Below are positions 37,301 through 52,300 of a stretch of 64,000 nucleotides of DNA, piece after piece. The notes beneath the pieces are model-generated. The model did not search any database, was not told the DNA's origin, and saw only the letters and a list, made by a program, of their open reading frames with translations. The DNA is from Notospermus geniculatus (Eukaryota; Nemertea; Pilidiophora; Heteronemertea; Lineidae): the NCBI GenBank assembly GCA_002633025.1, contig NMRB01000656.1, forward strand, positions 49,886 to 113,885. The letters run 5' to 3'. Position 1 is the stretch's first letter. Each line of letters begins with the position of its first letter. Both the position numbers and the translations under genes were made by a program.

Positions 37301-40300
37301 CCTGCCCTACGTGGTACCCTCTTCCCCTTCGTAGGCTTCCCAAACCCATACTTGTTCTTCGGATGGACTCTGAACTGGCATTCCCTGTCCGGTCTTACTC
37401 CCTGGAGTGTGTATTCCGTGTCGGCAAGATCCTTTGCTACTCGCGACCAATCCTCCTCCTCTTCAGACTTCTCCTCGATGTCGTAGAGTGTAGGCACGAA
37501 GGGGACATCACTAGGGAGGGTCGCCGCCAGCCAGGTCAACCTGACCGTGTCTTTGCCGAGGTCGAGAACTTTCGGGGGTTCGTCGGTCGGAAATTCTGGC
37601 AGTGCTGCGAGTGATTGTAGAGGACGATAATTTTGTGCGGATGAAATTTCCATCCGATTCTGCCGTCTTTCGACAGTTAACAACAGCAGTTGTTGCTGTA
37701 TGGGCAGCTTAATCGGATAGAGCAGAAACCAGACCTAGTTTACAGAGCCACCACACATGTAAGACCGGCGGACTTGTCGGTTGACTGTTATCTTATTCCT
37801 GGTTTGATGAGCCAGGAGACCTTTTTGTTTGTTTTTGAGCGTAAAATCATAAATATATTTCAGTTACAAGAATATTTATCAAGATAGATATAAAAATAGA
37901 TAACATTAATGTTTTGGTATACACGGTGCTGCCACCTGTCCGAGGAAAAATAACTATTATAATCAACCATGTAAATAAACAAACCGTAATGTTTACAGTT
38001 CGAACTAGAGCACCTTTAATGCAACGAACCATTTGTGCTCAAGGCCCAAGAGCAGTTAGGACTTACTCGCTTCCAAAACTGAACACAGCTTTGCCGTTTT
38101 GTTAGAAAATATGTAAAAGAGGTATGACCTGACTCGACTAGATCACAAGATGTATTGGTAAAGGAATTTGGAAGAAAAGTACATGTATGTGGAAGTGTGA
38201 GAGAAAGAACGAATTGGGAGAAAGAACAGACGACAGAATCACATCATGCCGACATTCCTCAAAACTACTGCGCTATGAAAAAGAGGGAGACTACACATTC
38301 TTCATGCACGATCGTCTTTCCCTTCGAAGACATGGCCCTTCGAAATTTTTAGCGTAATGCAGCTCAACTCTTTTTTTCAGAACTCACCCTGCGTTCGATG
38401 GACTTCAGCCGCCTCGGATGGTTCACTGCGACCGAATTCATTCGCAGCCTGAATCCTATACGAGGTGTTAGCCCTCGGGTCAGCGGCCTTCACATTGAAT
38501 TGCTCATCGGGTAGGCCCTCAACGAGGGTTTTCCAGTCCCCTGTGTCCTCCTGAACCTCCACCGCGTAAGTTATCTTAGTGGGTTTGGCCCCTGTCGGAA
38601 GGGTCGCACTGGGCCAGGACAGTTTAAGGGTGCCGTCCGCATTTTCCGAAATGTTTGGCGGTTTCCTAGTCCCCCATTCTGGTGCACCTACATTGTATAC
38701 GGACAGTGTTAAGTTATTGTTTTGTTGCGTAAGCTGCCGATGGGCAGTTGCCTGCGTCCCATTGTCTAGCATTAGTAATTCTACCTACATAATGTAGTTT
38801 CCTCTACTTTGTAAGGGTACTTCATTCTTCAAACAATGACTAAGTACATATTGCATACTCTAATACAACTGGAGATACATGTAAAACCTAGCGTCCACTA
38901 GGGCGCGGACAAGACGCGGAACGCAAATTTAGCAATTCCGCATTCATTCCGCAACCTCTCCGCATATTCTTGAAAGATTCCGTTCACTGTCTTTATCATT
39001 CCTAAGCAGTTCCCGGCATTTCCGCACGTTCGGGAGAGGGCGAAATTTCCGCATCCAAATTTTGATCGAGACCAAAATTTCGACGCGGAAATGAACTTCC
39101 CGACACCTTCGGCAACTTGTCTGCATTGTCGTGCGGACATCGTCAGGACATCCCGCCTTTCTGTAACACTTCTGCAAACGCTCCTGAAAGCTTCCGCGGT
39201 GCGGGCAGCTTCGCGAAGGCAAGCAGAAGCCACGCGGACTGTTTCAGGAAAGCGCGGAGCCGATGCAGATCAAAATAAGCGAGTGCGCGAAACCGTCAAG
39301 ACATTTGCGGACAAGACACGGAAAGGTCAACAGGTTGCGGCGTGGAGGAGTTTATGGCCGGTGTAACGTTTTTCAGTGTGGCCATTTTCCCTAACTCCAT
39401 GACGGCTAGCAGACATATGAGAAAAATCCAAAGTCGGAGCAGAATTTATAACCTTGAATTATTTCCTCATATTGTCCGCATATCTACCCGATTGTCCTAG
39501 TCCATGATTTTACCTCTCCTGGTGTGATCCTAGATGTGTCCGCGCTGTCCTGCTACGATCAGCAGCATTTCGCGCCCTTCACGATTGCTTCCTGGGACGC
39601 TCCCAGGTATGTCTGCAGAGATTCGTAGTAATGTCCCAGGAAACGATGATTCGCACACTTTTTTTCGCGACTGACGCGGAAAGGATGCCGAAATGGCATA
39701 ATTTGCTTCCGCAACCCTTCCTAATCTTGTCGGCGCCCTAGTGGACGCCACCCATAAAGAAGAACAACTATCAATTGTCAGGAGAACTGCAGATTTGTAA
39801 ACATCATGCGCAAAACATGAGCAACGGGGGGGGGGGCTCAAATAAGGGGACAGAAAATGGATCGATAGAAGGTAGTCAAATTGTAGAGGAAAATCTTTAC
39901 CTACAGAAAGGGTAATGGACACAACAATGCGGGGATTAAAAAATGATCTACGGTTTGAATATGTCAGAAAATTGTACATTGATGTGCGAACGATTTTATC
40001 CCCTGAAATATAAAAGTAGAAATAAACATTCAACTCACCCGGCACACCTCTGACAGGAAGCTTAACCTCGTCCGTAGGTTTACTGGACCCGTATTCATTC
40101 TGTGCTGTAATTTGTATTGCATAGGCCTTGTTGGGTTCCAGGTTGGATACCGTTGTGCTCGTCTTGGCGATGCCTGCTTGGACTGATTTCCACGTCTGCA
40201 CGGATTCCTCTCTGAAATGGAACATGATGGATATCTTCTGTGCATGAAATCTGAAATCATCAGGCTTTTTTTGCTTCTTAGCTTCTAAAGCATTAATATC

Positions 40301-43300
40301 TTAAGAATCGTCAGGCTTCTTTTACTTATTAGCTTCTAAAGCAGTAACATCTTAAAAATTGCCAGGCTTCTTTTACTTGTTACCTTCTAAAGCAGTTATA
40401 TCTTTAAAATTGTCAGGCTTCTTTCATTTGTCAGCTTCTAAAGCAGTATACATAGGTTCTGTCTACATAGGTTATGTAGTCCTGCATTCGGGTTTCAGCT
40501 CAGTCTTTGCTAGAGTTTCAGATTGTAAAGTTCCACTTGAAAAAGACCCCGGTTGGGGTCGAAAATTCGTGAATTCTGGAGATTGACTTCTTGCTTATTA
40601 TCATTTTGTGTGTCAATTTTGTGCTTTTCTGTATCTTGGATCTTCTAAAGCAGTAATGCCTTAAGAATTGTCAGGCTTCTTTTACTTGTTACCTTCTAAA
40701 TCAGTAATATCTAAAGAACTGTCAGGCTTCTTTTACCTGTTACCTTCTAAAGTAGTAATATCTTAAGAATTGTCAGGCTCTTTTAGTTGTTAATAGCTTC
40801 TAAAGCAGTAATGTCTCAAGAATTGTTAGCCTTCTTTTACTTGTTACCTTCTGCAGCAGTAATGTCTTAAGAATTGTCAGATTCTGTTACTTGTTAGCTT
40901 CTAAAGCAACGATATCTTAAGAATTGTCAGGCTTCCTTTACTTGTTAGTTTCTAAAGCAGTAATATCTTAAGGGTTGTTGGCCTGAAATCCGTTTTTTAA
41001 ACATCTCTGAAGTCTACCAGACAATTTCTCCACACAAAAAAATTATAAACAAAGGACCACTCACCTAACATCAACTGTATACGTGATTTTACTTTCATAG
41101 AATCCTTTTGCTGTCTTTGCCACTGACCACGTGATGTCAACAGTTTCTGGACTTTTTTCTGTCAACTTCGGTGGCGTGGTGGGCATTTCTGGCGGGCCTA
41201 ACAAAACAAAACAAAACTATGATGGACACACCTCTTTACTAGACAAATGGGGACACGCAATAAGTCCACGATTATGTACATGTAGGCATATATGGCTGTG
41301 TGTCCCCAGTTGGTAGGTATAGAAATTACATGGCCGTCACAAATCAACTAACTGTGGACATAAGCTTTGGTCCCATCTAAATTGTGACATAACGTGCAAA
41401 CTACTTCTGACTGTTCATGACATTTGGGTAAATTTGGCAGGCTTTAAATGGGGACGTCCCCATTTACTGGTCGGTCCACAGTTACATGGTCTTCTTTCAA
41501 GCCAAGTCCATGATTGACATCGCATGCAAATGCACCTCAGCACTCACCCGCTCTCTTAGCTAAGGTAACTGCTTCTGTAGGCTCGCTCTCTCCACATTCA
41601 TTTCTGGCCTTGACCCTTAAATCATACTCTTTCTCCGGTGCCATGCCCTTGACCTTGGCTGTAGTGTCCTTGACATCTTTTGCGACAGCTTTCCAATCGT
41701 CTGTTGACGTTTCCTTTGCTTGTACGATGTACGTGATGGGAGAGACTATGGCACCCTTTGGGGTCTCGGCTGGCCCCCATGAAAGAACGACTTCCTGTTT
41801 CTCAACCTTGGTAAGTGTCGGGGGTGACGTCACAGTGAACACCGGTACCACTTGAAAAATGAACATTTGTGCGTTGAGGATGGATGATTATAGTAATAAC
41901 TTCACTCTACACTACATGTACGGGTGCTGAATAAGAGCTATTGCATCAACTGACTATGTCGCCACTGATCACTAGGACAGGTACTGCCGTACCGCGTTAA
42001 CCGTCGGTTGCAGATTTAAAGTCCGGCAACATCTAACTACGACCCAATGGAAAGCGGAAGTTAGGAAATTGATAGTTGGATTTTCTACGGACCTTTAATC
42101 ACACGTGGCTCTTGAATAACTGGTGTGAACAATCGGGGAACGACCACAAATGGTCGACAGGCATGATTAAAAACCGCAAAGGTCTGCCACATTAAATGAC
42201 TTCCGCATTCCATTGGGTCGTAGTTAGATGTTGCCGGACTTTAGAAAAGTGTCATTCCGTCAGGCTGTCAACGAAGGCGTGGTTTCTAGGGCCATTTCAT
42301 ACTGCCTCGCCTTCGGTATGCAGAACGGAAAATGCCTTGTTACACTTAGCATGCTGGTTCCAAACAAAGCTTTTCCGTTTTACTTTCTGGTCCACGAGAA
42401 AGTATGAATTGGCTCGAAGTGTAAGATGTACTTACTTGGTACAGCCCGCTCAGGTACAGTCAGCTCCACACACGTCTCGCTTGGACCGAATTCATTGCTT
42501 GCCAGAATCTTGAAGTTGTAAGCTTTTGAAGGCTCTAGATCTGTTATATTTAAAGTGGTCTTTTTCAAATCTTTGATGATAGGCGTGAATTCTTTGGCGA
42601 CGGCCTCCCTGAAAACGGAAGCGAATTTGACTCGTGAAGGGGAACACAGTGCAAAGTATTTACTGTAAAGTATAATTCACCCTAACTTCAACATACATGT
42701 AGGCAAAGTGCTCAGCCGTCCGTTTACAATTCCATACTTACTTCATCTCTATGCTGTATACGACGGGCATATCTTTGCATTCGGTTGGAACTTCAGCAGC
42801 GGGCCAGGAGAGTTTAACAGCATCTGGACCAAGTTCTTCATATTCCGGTATGGTTGGTAATAAACGTGGTGGGCCTGGATGCATAGGATATACAAGATTC
42901 ACCATCTGTCTGTGAACGTCGTCTTGGGAAGCATCATCAAAACAACAAACTGGGGACTTTTCTGTGAGGATGGGCCAGTGCGTCCGTCTAGAACAGCGTA
43001 ACCGGGGACCTAGAAGAGGCCTGCTATTGCTACCATCAATCACTCAGGTCGCTGTTGTAGTTTTGTATGTGGTGTCAATTGTGGACTTGTGTACATATGA
43101 AAACACCGTATAACTGTGGACATATCAGTAACTAGGGATGTCCCCAGTTGAAAAATGCCAAAGGACAACACCACACGTCATGCAGAGTCTTGGTAGGTAG
43201 ATCGCAGACTCCAAACAGCTGGATGTGTTTATGCATGTATGACATGAACCTTTCAGCCGTAAGGGGCTAAGGAAATGTGTTGGAGGTACAGGCGTACATG

Positions 43301-46300
43301 TTAAGTATACACATCCTGCGAAAGTCGGCCATGACAGGTCAGAAGGGGTAAACATTTTCCTAGGCCTAGGGGGCCTAGTGCATTTGTACAGTTGGTTCCT
43401 GTGCTTACCGTCTGTACAGTGCACTAGGCCCAAGGTTTGTTTACCCCTTCTGACCTGTCGTGGCCGACTTTCGCAGGATGTCTGTTAACTAGCTCTCAGC
43501 AACTCACCTCCCCTTTTTGGGACTTTCACCGGTTTGGTCGGTTTACCCTGACCGTGTTCGTTCTTGGGTTGGACCCGGAACTCATATTCCTCATCCGGCT
43601 TCAATCCTCCCACCGTGTATTGGGTTTCCGTTAGGTCCTCAGCTACCGGTTTCCAGTCGGGCCTCTCCCCCTCGCGGCCCTCAACGTCATAGAACGTCGG
43701 CACTGGTTCATTTCCTGGTGGCATTTTCGCTTCGTCCCATTTCAGGGTGACGGAGTCATTATTGACGATGATATGCGGCGGGTTTTCGTTAGGGAACTCG
43801 GGATATGCTGAGAAAATAGACAACCACTTACTTATTTACGATAGAGCTTTCTGAATACAGCAACAAAAGGAACTAGAGGCATAACTGTCTGAGACTCAGC
43901 TGACACAGGACCTCAACGGTCTCCATTTCAAGCTAGAGTGCCATGAAGTGAAAAAATGAAAAGTGGATTTTGCCGTGAGTAAATCAAATATTATTTTATT
44001 CATGCAGTATTGCAATCGATATGACGGTTTTGAGTACATGCACATCTGATCATGAAAATAACAAGAGGCCCATTGATCCCAACTCTCAGCTGCTAGAATC
44101 CAGATACGCCAGTGAAACCAGTCTGAGGAAACGTAGCAAAAAACAGAAGCGATGTTCGTTCGGGAGAAATAACTCACGAGCAAAGAATACAGTCTCTAGG
44201 TTGGCTGATGCTGTGTCAAAAATTGTTTCCTCCTCGGCTACGGTTGGTACCGCCCGTGTTGGCATGGTCAGCTCAGGGCTGGTGTGACTGATACCGTACT
44301 CAGTCTGGGCGGCGACGCGGAATACGTATGACTTCTTAGGATCAAGGTTGTTCACGGTGTAGGTGGTCTCCGCTAGACCGTGGACTAGGGGTTGCCATGT
44401 CTGGACGGTGGACTCCCTGAAAAGAGTTGTAGCTTAGTTGGTAATTGGATCGTCTTAAAATACATCAAGGGAGTAAGAAATAAAAGTGGAAAATAAGAAG
44501 TGGGAAATTTTGAAATTTTGCAAGAATTTTCAATTTCTCAAATCAAATTGGGAGAATATTTTTCCCATTTTGAGAAATTTTCTTAAAATGACATGCCATT
44601 TTGTCTGATTTTTTGGGCGATATTTCTCAAAATTGGAAAACTTTTCTCCCAATTTGAGAAATTGAAAAATTCCCGCAAAATTCAAAAAGTTCCCACTTCT
44701 TATTTTCCACTTTTATTTCTTACTCCCTTCAGGTTAAATACTCTCTGGTAATACCACGAATGAAAGCAATTATTTCGGCATACAGAACCTTAAGGCTGAT
44801 TCATACTCCGTCCGGATTTTGCGCCGACTATGATCAATTTCACTGCGTGTGCACATTCACGTCGTGGAAACCTGCGATCAGTTTCATGCGCTTGACGGTC
44901 CGCAAGCGAGTATGAATCAGCCCTTACAGAACCAAGTTGGACAACTACTCTGTTATCGCAAATATCGTCACACAACAAAGGCTCTGCCTTACCTGAAGTC
45001 AATATTGTAATACATGGGAGCGTTGACTATCGTCTCTGCTGGTTCCCAAGAAAGCTTGATAGTCTCAGGATTAATTTCCGTGTACTTCAGCTTATTTGGA
45101 GCTGGAAAAGAAGGAGAACGTTTCGAACTGGAGAAAACTGCTTCTGTGGGACTCGTCAATTTTCAACCTCTGCTGATAAATCCGGAGGTAAACGGAAATT
45201 TCTGGGGTATCTATGGCAACCTACCGATGAAAACTTGAACTTTGTCGTCAGGTCCTCGTTCAAGTTGAGTGTTGACACTGGACTCTATCAATGGCTCCAG
45301 TGTCATGGATTCCAGTGACATCATTTGAACTGGAAGGTGAAGTTGTCTTGTTATTTCATACATTTAAGCGTTGTCGTCTGCTTATTTGTGTTGAAAATTT
45401 ACATACTTTCAGAGACAAATGCTTTTTCATAGTATTGTACCTGAGTTCAGGCAAAATTATTTGAAGAAGTACATCTCGTTCGGACCAACTTTTGGTTACC
45501 AGTACAAATGAGTGTGGTGGTGTTAAAAATGAAAGTTGTGTGGGGAAGAAACAAAAAAAATTATTGAAATCTCGATTCAGAAAAATGGGGGGAAAACTGT
45601 GGTAATAAGATAGCGAGGCTGCAAAATCATAATCTCATATACATGTATATATGCCCCCATTTGGGGTGGGTAGTTTCATGCAAAACTAAGATTTTGGACT
45701 ATGAAATCGCTGAATCGTTACACCAGGAACAGCATGGGGCTTAGGAAAGATCCCTGTGGCACTCCGGCTTCAACATCATTCGGACTGTATTATGTCGATC
45801 TACAGATTGGACACATCTTGGAACCAATTCAGTAGGGAACCAGTGACACCATTATTGTCTCCCAAAATGATAGTTAAATGTGGAGCTGCCATTTTTTGTA
45901 ACGGAAGAAGATGCGTCTACCTGGCTGAATATCCTCGCACTCAATTTCCTCAAATACTCCAGCAGGACTCTCATCATCTACAGGAGGGGCTGAAAAAGAC
46001 CATGCTTACTAGATGCTAGGAATGTAGATTCTTTAATTACTAAATGAAACATACGACAGACTACCCAAAAGTAGGCTATTGTAGTCTAGATAGAGGCAGT
46101 CAAAAAGACTGCAGAGGTTTCAACAAAATGAAGTTCAATAATGCAACCAATCTCGTACCCAGAGATTCGTTACGCTCGGGCCGAGGTTGATGGTCGCTAC
46201 ACTAATCTCTGGAGACGGCTAGCCATTTTCACGCCTTAGGTGTGATTTTTGGTATCGTGCAATTTTAGACCGAATTTTAACCACAAATGCACTGAAATGA

Positions 46301-49300
46301 CTTGAGATGACTTGAGTATAAAATGTTACACACAAAAATGTCCTTAGAAAGGTTTTTTCGAGGGATCTGTTGTATTTATTGAGGAAAATCCACAGCACTA
46401 CTTGGCGCACTGTATAAACTTGGAGTGAAGCGGGATGCGCCGTGTGTAACGCACTTGCCTGCATTTTGGTTCCCGAAGCCACCGCTAGGGCTTAGCCGTC
46501 TCCAGAGATTAGTGTAGCGACCATCAACCTCGGCCGAGCGTAACTAATCTTTGGGTACAAGATTGTAATGCAACTACAAATTCCAATACCTAGAGTGAGA
46601 GGGGCTATTGTGACGAAACGTTTTTTTATGACAGTCACTGTGGTACACGGATATCTACCAGTATGAAACAATGAAAAAAAAGTGATACACTGTTGGAAAA
46701 CAAAGGGAGATACATGTAGAAGATGCGTAGTGGACTATAAGTAAATGATAAATTGTATGCTAATTTTCGTTACCATGCTGCAAACAGTCACACCATCATA
46801 TAAATAATCCGATTTCACATTTTCGCCAAGTCGCATCGTACTTACGCCCAACTTTGAGTTCAGCCGTCGCCTCTACTTCTCCCGACTCATTGACAGCAAC
46901 ACATGTGTAGTTTCCGGAATCCCGTAAGGAGGCGTTGTCGATCAACAGCTTAGCCTCGTTTCCGTTCAGTTCCATGATGAAGTGAGTTGATGGAGTCAGT
47001 TCTTTGCCGTCTTTCAACCTAGAAGCAAACGTGCATATTTATTATCCACGTAGGCCTATACTATTTTCCTGGGCTGACCGCACAGAAAGTTTGATAGTGC
47101 TACCGGCTCCTATCGGCAGTCAGTTAAAACGCATTTCCCTATTAAAATCGCCGATAGGCACCGAAAGCACTATCGGACTTTCTGTGCGGTTGGCACAGAT
47201 GATAAAGTGGAAAATAAGAAGTGGGAAATTTTGCACTTTTGCACAAATTTTTCAATTTCTCAAATTGGGGTGAAAAATTTTCCCATTTTGAGAAATATCG
47301 CTCGAAAAATCAGACAAAATGTCATGTCATTTTATGAAAATGTCCCAAAATGGGAACAAATTCTATCCCAATTTGAGAAATTGAAAAATTCGCCAAAAAG
47401 TGCCAAAATTTCCACTTCTCACATTTATTTCTTACTCCCTTTTATCCCATCATTTCTATGCCCGCCAGTGGGGGCAGTAGATACATGTATTAACACATAA
47501 TTTTTCACTTACCATTTGACACTGGTAGGCTTGTCTTTGAAAGTGCACACAAACTTGGCCGTTTTTCCGTCTGCGACTTCACAATCAGCTGGCTTGGATG
47601 CAAAAACTAGCTTCTCTCTGAAAATGGAGTATAAGGAACAAGTATTAGACATGCAGACCACAGAGTATCTGGCTAGTTCATACTTCCTCATCGCCTCTCT
47701 GTGGAACGAAAAATGCTTTCCTATTTCTCGCCTTACTGGTCCCAAACAAATTGTTTTCCTTTTTACAGAGTTATTGGCGAGGAAGTATGATTCACCTGAA
47801 AAAGCTCATCAAAATATTGGTGTTCAGGTAACGACTTAATCGTTTTTTGCATGATCACATACTTTTTTTGTTCTTCTTTAACGTCAAGTCTTGCCGCACA
47901 TGAGGCCGAGCCGGCGTTATTTTTGGCCGTGCACGTGTATTCCCCGCTGTCCTTGGTCGTGGTTTTGACGATGGTCAACTCGTATGTATCCTTATCCCGT
48001 GATATGTTCACGTTACTTCCAACCTATCAAAGATATTCAGCCATGAAGTAAAATAGACATGCATACACGAAGGCGATTATACGGTAATTGCAATGCATGA
48101 AATCTGTTGTTGGTACTTGCATAAAGGAATCAAACATAAAGGTTTAACGGCGAACGATGTAGTAACTGAGGGATACACTTCATATGTTGCCACCAGATGT
48201 CTGTCACTGCCTGAATTTTGGTTTTACATAATAGGTACATGTAGGAGCTTCAACTTTTTTGTGGTGGCGGGGTACATGAATCTGTCAACTTGATGCCTTG
48301 AATTCCAGTTTTCAGGATAACAGAGCTATTTTCGGCACTATTACTGTTCCATGTGTAAATGTACATGAGCATTCAATGTACACAGATGACCCTGCCACAT
48401 CATTGTTCATGGGGTTCTCATTAATTCAGTTCTGTTGTATCATAAGATCTACTTGTCAGAATTCAACAAAATTTGCGTTAAACATGCAGAAGGATCTTGC
48501 CTATCACATGAACGATTCAGAATGAAAAGCTGAACTGAGGTTTGAAGGGATACTGTCCCGGGGATACTGTCCACTATAAAATGCTAAATCTGTAAGTTGA
48601 ACCTTTAAGTTTGATTCCTTTATGGTACGTGTACTTGTCAATGAAGCGTTGAGATGGTGGTACGAACCTTGATAGGTTTCCCATTAAAGGACCAAGTCAC
48701 ATCAGGAGACGGCTTTCCACTGACAGTACACAGAAATGTACAGCTCTTGCCGCCCTCTACAGCAACGTCATTAAACCCCTTCTCAATTTTAGGAGCAATG
48801 TCGGCCTCTTTGACGGTAAGTTTTGCTGTACTTCTCACTGAACCCTTGCTGTTCTTTGCGCTACAGCAGTAATCACCGACGTCGGAGAGTGAAGCTTTGG
48901 CAATTTTGAGGACATATTTGTCTTTTTCTTGGGTTATTTTGACTCTTTCACCAGACTGGAACGGGACAGAGAAAAGAGCTAGTGAGAAAAAGTAACACAC
49001 AGTCATTTAATTGCTGAAGAATGTTGAATATACTATCGGAAATTGCTTTCTACGGGGTGACAGTCATGTTGGAACAAGCTAATGACGTCATAGCATGATT
49101 ACGTCACTAGCCATGCCAGTGGTCGCTGACGGATTCAATCAAGAGAAAAAAAACGAAGTCGATGGAAAAAAACTGAGGATATCGTAAAGGATTTGGCTGA
49201 AGGCCTTTGACCAGGAGATGGCCGAAGGGATGACGAATGAAATGCGTGACAATGGTGGATGATAGAACGGGAATTGGGTGGGTAGAACAGTAGGTGAATG

Positions 49301-52300
49301 AAAAGTGAGATGTGGGGCGTGAGGCACGTCGTTGTCTGGGCTAAGGCTGCTGTTACATAGAAATGAACTATGCACTCTTCATTTTTCACTCCTCATTTTC
49401 CATTTAAAACCAAAATCGGAAAATGAACGCCTATGTGAAGAGTTAATGGAGAATGCAATGTTCATTCTTCAGATGATTCACAAATATGACGAGTAAAGAA
49501 TGAGCTCCTATGTAGCAGCGGACTTACAACTTGACGATCGGTGACAATCAGCATATATCAGCGTATACGAAAAAAATTCACGTTTAATTCGACTACTTGA
49601 AAGAAGCTACCGTGCCCACCTTCACCTCCTTGCCGTTATGTGTCCATGTTGCCTGTGGCTGTGGGTTTCCACTGATACGACACTCGAATGTACACTCGCT
49701 TCCTTCGATGACTGTAGCATCTTTCAAATCATTTACGATCTTCGCCGCAAGTGCCTTATCTTTTATTACCAATACTCCTGTGCAGGTCACTTCTCCTGCT
49801 TTATTTTTGGCGATACAACAGTATTCACCAACGTCTTCAGGTGTGGCTTTCAGAATCTTAAGCGTGTGTTTGTCCTTTGATTGTGATATTTTTGTATTTT
49901 TGCCAGACTAAAGGAAAGGAAAAAGTGGTTAAAGCAGAATGATGGGGGGGGGGGGTAAAGGTGGTGGTCCACGCATAAGGAGTTTTCTCCTGAGCTGCTG
50001 TTACATAGAAATGAATTCATCACTTTTCATTTTTCACTCCTCATTTTCCATTCAAAATGAAAATCAGGAAATGAACGCCTATGAACAGTTAACATGGTTA
50101 ATGGAGAATGCAATGTTCTTTCTTCACGTTACGGATGATTCGTGGCAAATCACAAATGACGAGTGAAAAATCAGTTCCTGTATAACGTTTTTCAGTGTGG
50201 CCCGTGTGCTAGTGTGAAATTACAATAGGTTGACGGAATAAGCGGCGATTTGACAATGGGCGACACACAGAGAAAAGGCGAGTCTGTTTCCCAGTGTATT
50301 CCGATCAATGGTAATCACACAGAAAAATGGCCACACTGAAAAACATTACACTTCACCGGCACGTCGATGAACTAAAGGACAGAATGACCAATTGGTGCGA
50401 CTGTGGGGAAATCGGGAAGCACGCCAGGTTGAAGATGATCAAGCGCGTATCAAACATTCTTAATCTAAGCGTTTCTGATTGCCAAGAGCTGCGGGCCTAC
50501 CTTGATCGCCTTCCCCTTGAAGGTCCACGACACCTCAGGCTCTGGCTTCCCGCTGATGACACACTCAAACGTACACCCTTTTCCCTCATCAACTGTAACG
50601 TCTTCGAACCCCTTCACAACCTTGGGCGCAATTTGTTCTTCCTTGACGGTGAGGTGAGCAGTGCACTTGGCGGTCCCGGTTTTGTTCGCTGCGTTACAGC
50701 TGTATTCACCGCCCTCCTTTGGCGACGCCTTGACGATAGTAAGTCCGTATTTCTCGTTGTCTTGGGAGAGCTTGATGTTACCTGCCGACTGCAGTTAGAA
50801 GTTGTGAACAGTAAATGGACATCCTGCGAAAGTCGGCCATGACAGGTCAGAAGGGGTAAACAAACCTGGGTTCAGTGCAGTGCACAGACCGTAAGCACAG
50901 GAGCCAACTGTACAATGCACTAGGCCAAGGTTTGTTTACCCCTTCTGAGACTGTCACGGCCGACTTTCGCATGATGTCTATAGAGAATAGCGGATGATTC
51001 ATGCCAAAACACAAATGATAAGTGAAAAATTAGCTACCAAGTAACGCGGGCTTAAACCATACCTTCACTTTTTCGCCTATGAAAGCCCACGTGACCTCGG
51101 GTTTCGGGTTGCCTGTGACGTTGCACTCGAAGGTGAAAGTATCTCCCTGGTTAACGGTTGCATCCTTGAAACCCTGCGTAATCTGAGGAGCCAATTCGAC
51201 ATCTTCCCTGTCCACAACCAGCCTCGCCCTCGTTTCGGCTGCCCCCGCACTGTTCGTCATCTGGCACATATAAATTCCGGAATCCTCCGGAAAGGCCTCC
51301 TTGATAACCAATGTACATGTCTCGCCGTCGAAACGCATGAGGAAGTCTGCCGAGGGTATGACAATTTCGTCGTCACAGAACCAGGCAAAGTCGGGTTCGG
51401 GGTTTCCATCCACCCGGCATTCCAATTTGACCTCTTCACCTTCGATGACCTTGGTTTCTTCCAAATGTTTTGTGAATGTCGGTGGCCGATGGTCTGGAAA
51501 TACAAAAATAGTTCTTCTTGTGAGGCATAATTTGGAGCATTTTGTATAAAATGAAGCATGTAAACCTATTTTATATCGGGTGTCCCAAAAAAAGTGAACC
51601 GCTTTTTTTGACAAGTATTTTCTCAGCGACAGATGAACCGAATTCATTGGATTTTTTCACAGAGTAACCTTAGGGTATCATCAACAAGTCTGCGAAATAT
51701 CTAGGAGATCGGTCGCAAATTATGCGAGCATTGTCAGATTCAAAACAGCATGTCAACACCTGCGTGAACATGATGAAGGTCACATTGCATTAGCTCTGAT
51801 ATTGGATTTTTGACATGCTGTTTTGCATTTGACAATACTCGCACAATGTGTGACCGATCTCTTAGATATTTTGCAGACTTGTTGATGGTACCCTGAGGTT
51901 ACTCTGTGAAAAATTCCAATGAATTCGGTTTATCTATCGCTGAGAAAGTACTTGTCTAAAAGCGGTTCACTTTTTTTGGGACACCCGATATATCAGTGTA
52001 AAAAGAAGCGTATACCTGATACAGTCACTTTTATGTCCGCCCTGCATTCACCATATTTGCTCTTCGCGATGAAGGTAAAGACGCCAGAGTCCTCGGGTTT
52101 GGAGTCTTGGATCACCAAACTGTAAGTCTCGTCATCTACAAACAGGAATTTGTAACGGTCCCTGGCTATAATCTCTTCACCATTCCTCAGCCTGAAAAAA
52201 TGGAACAGATTTATTTGAAAGAAGACCGTATCCCATCTAAAGTATGATTGACCCTAACTTCAACATGGGCAAAGTGCCAAGCTTGGAAATGTGCACATGT

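Noticed and set aside
38889-39750. Protein-coding transposon
   Set aside because: The inverted ends are clear, but no ORF longer than about 110 codons and no transposase motif was seen.
39530-40225. 231-codon minus-strand ORF
   Set aside because: Only the first 57 codons are Fn3 (exon 31). The rest reads through a donor into intron and the 38889-39750 foldback.
50327-50842. 171-codon plus-strand ORF
   Set aside because: Overlaps exon 16, which encodes clear Ig half domains on the minus strand; its start lies in a foldback element.
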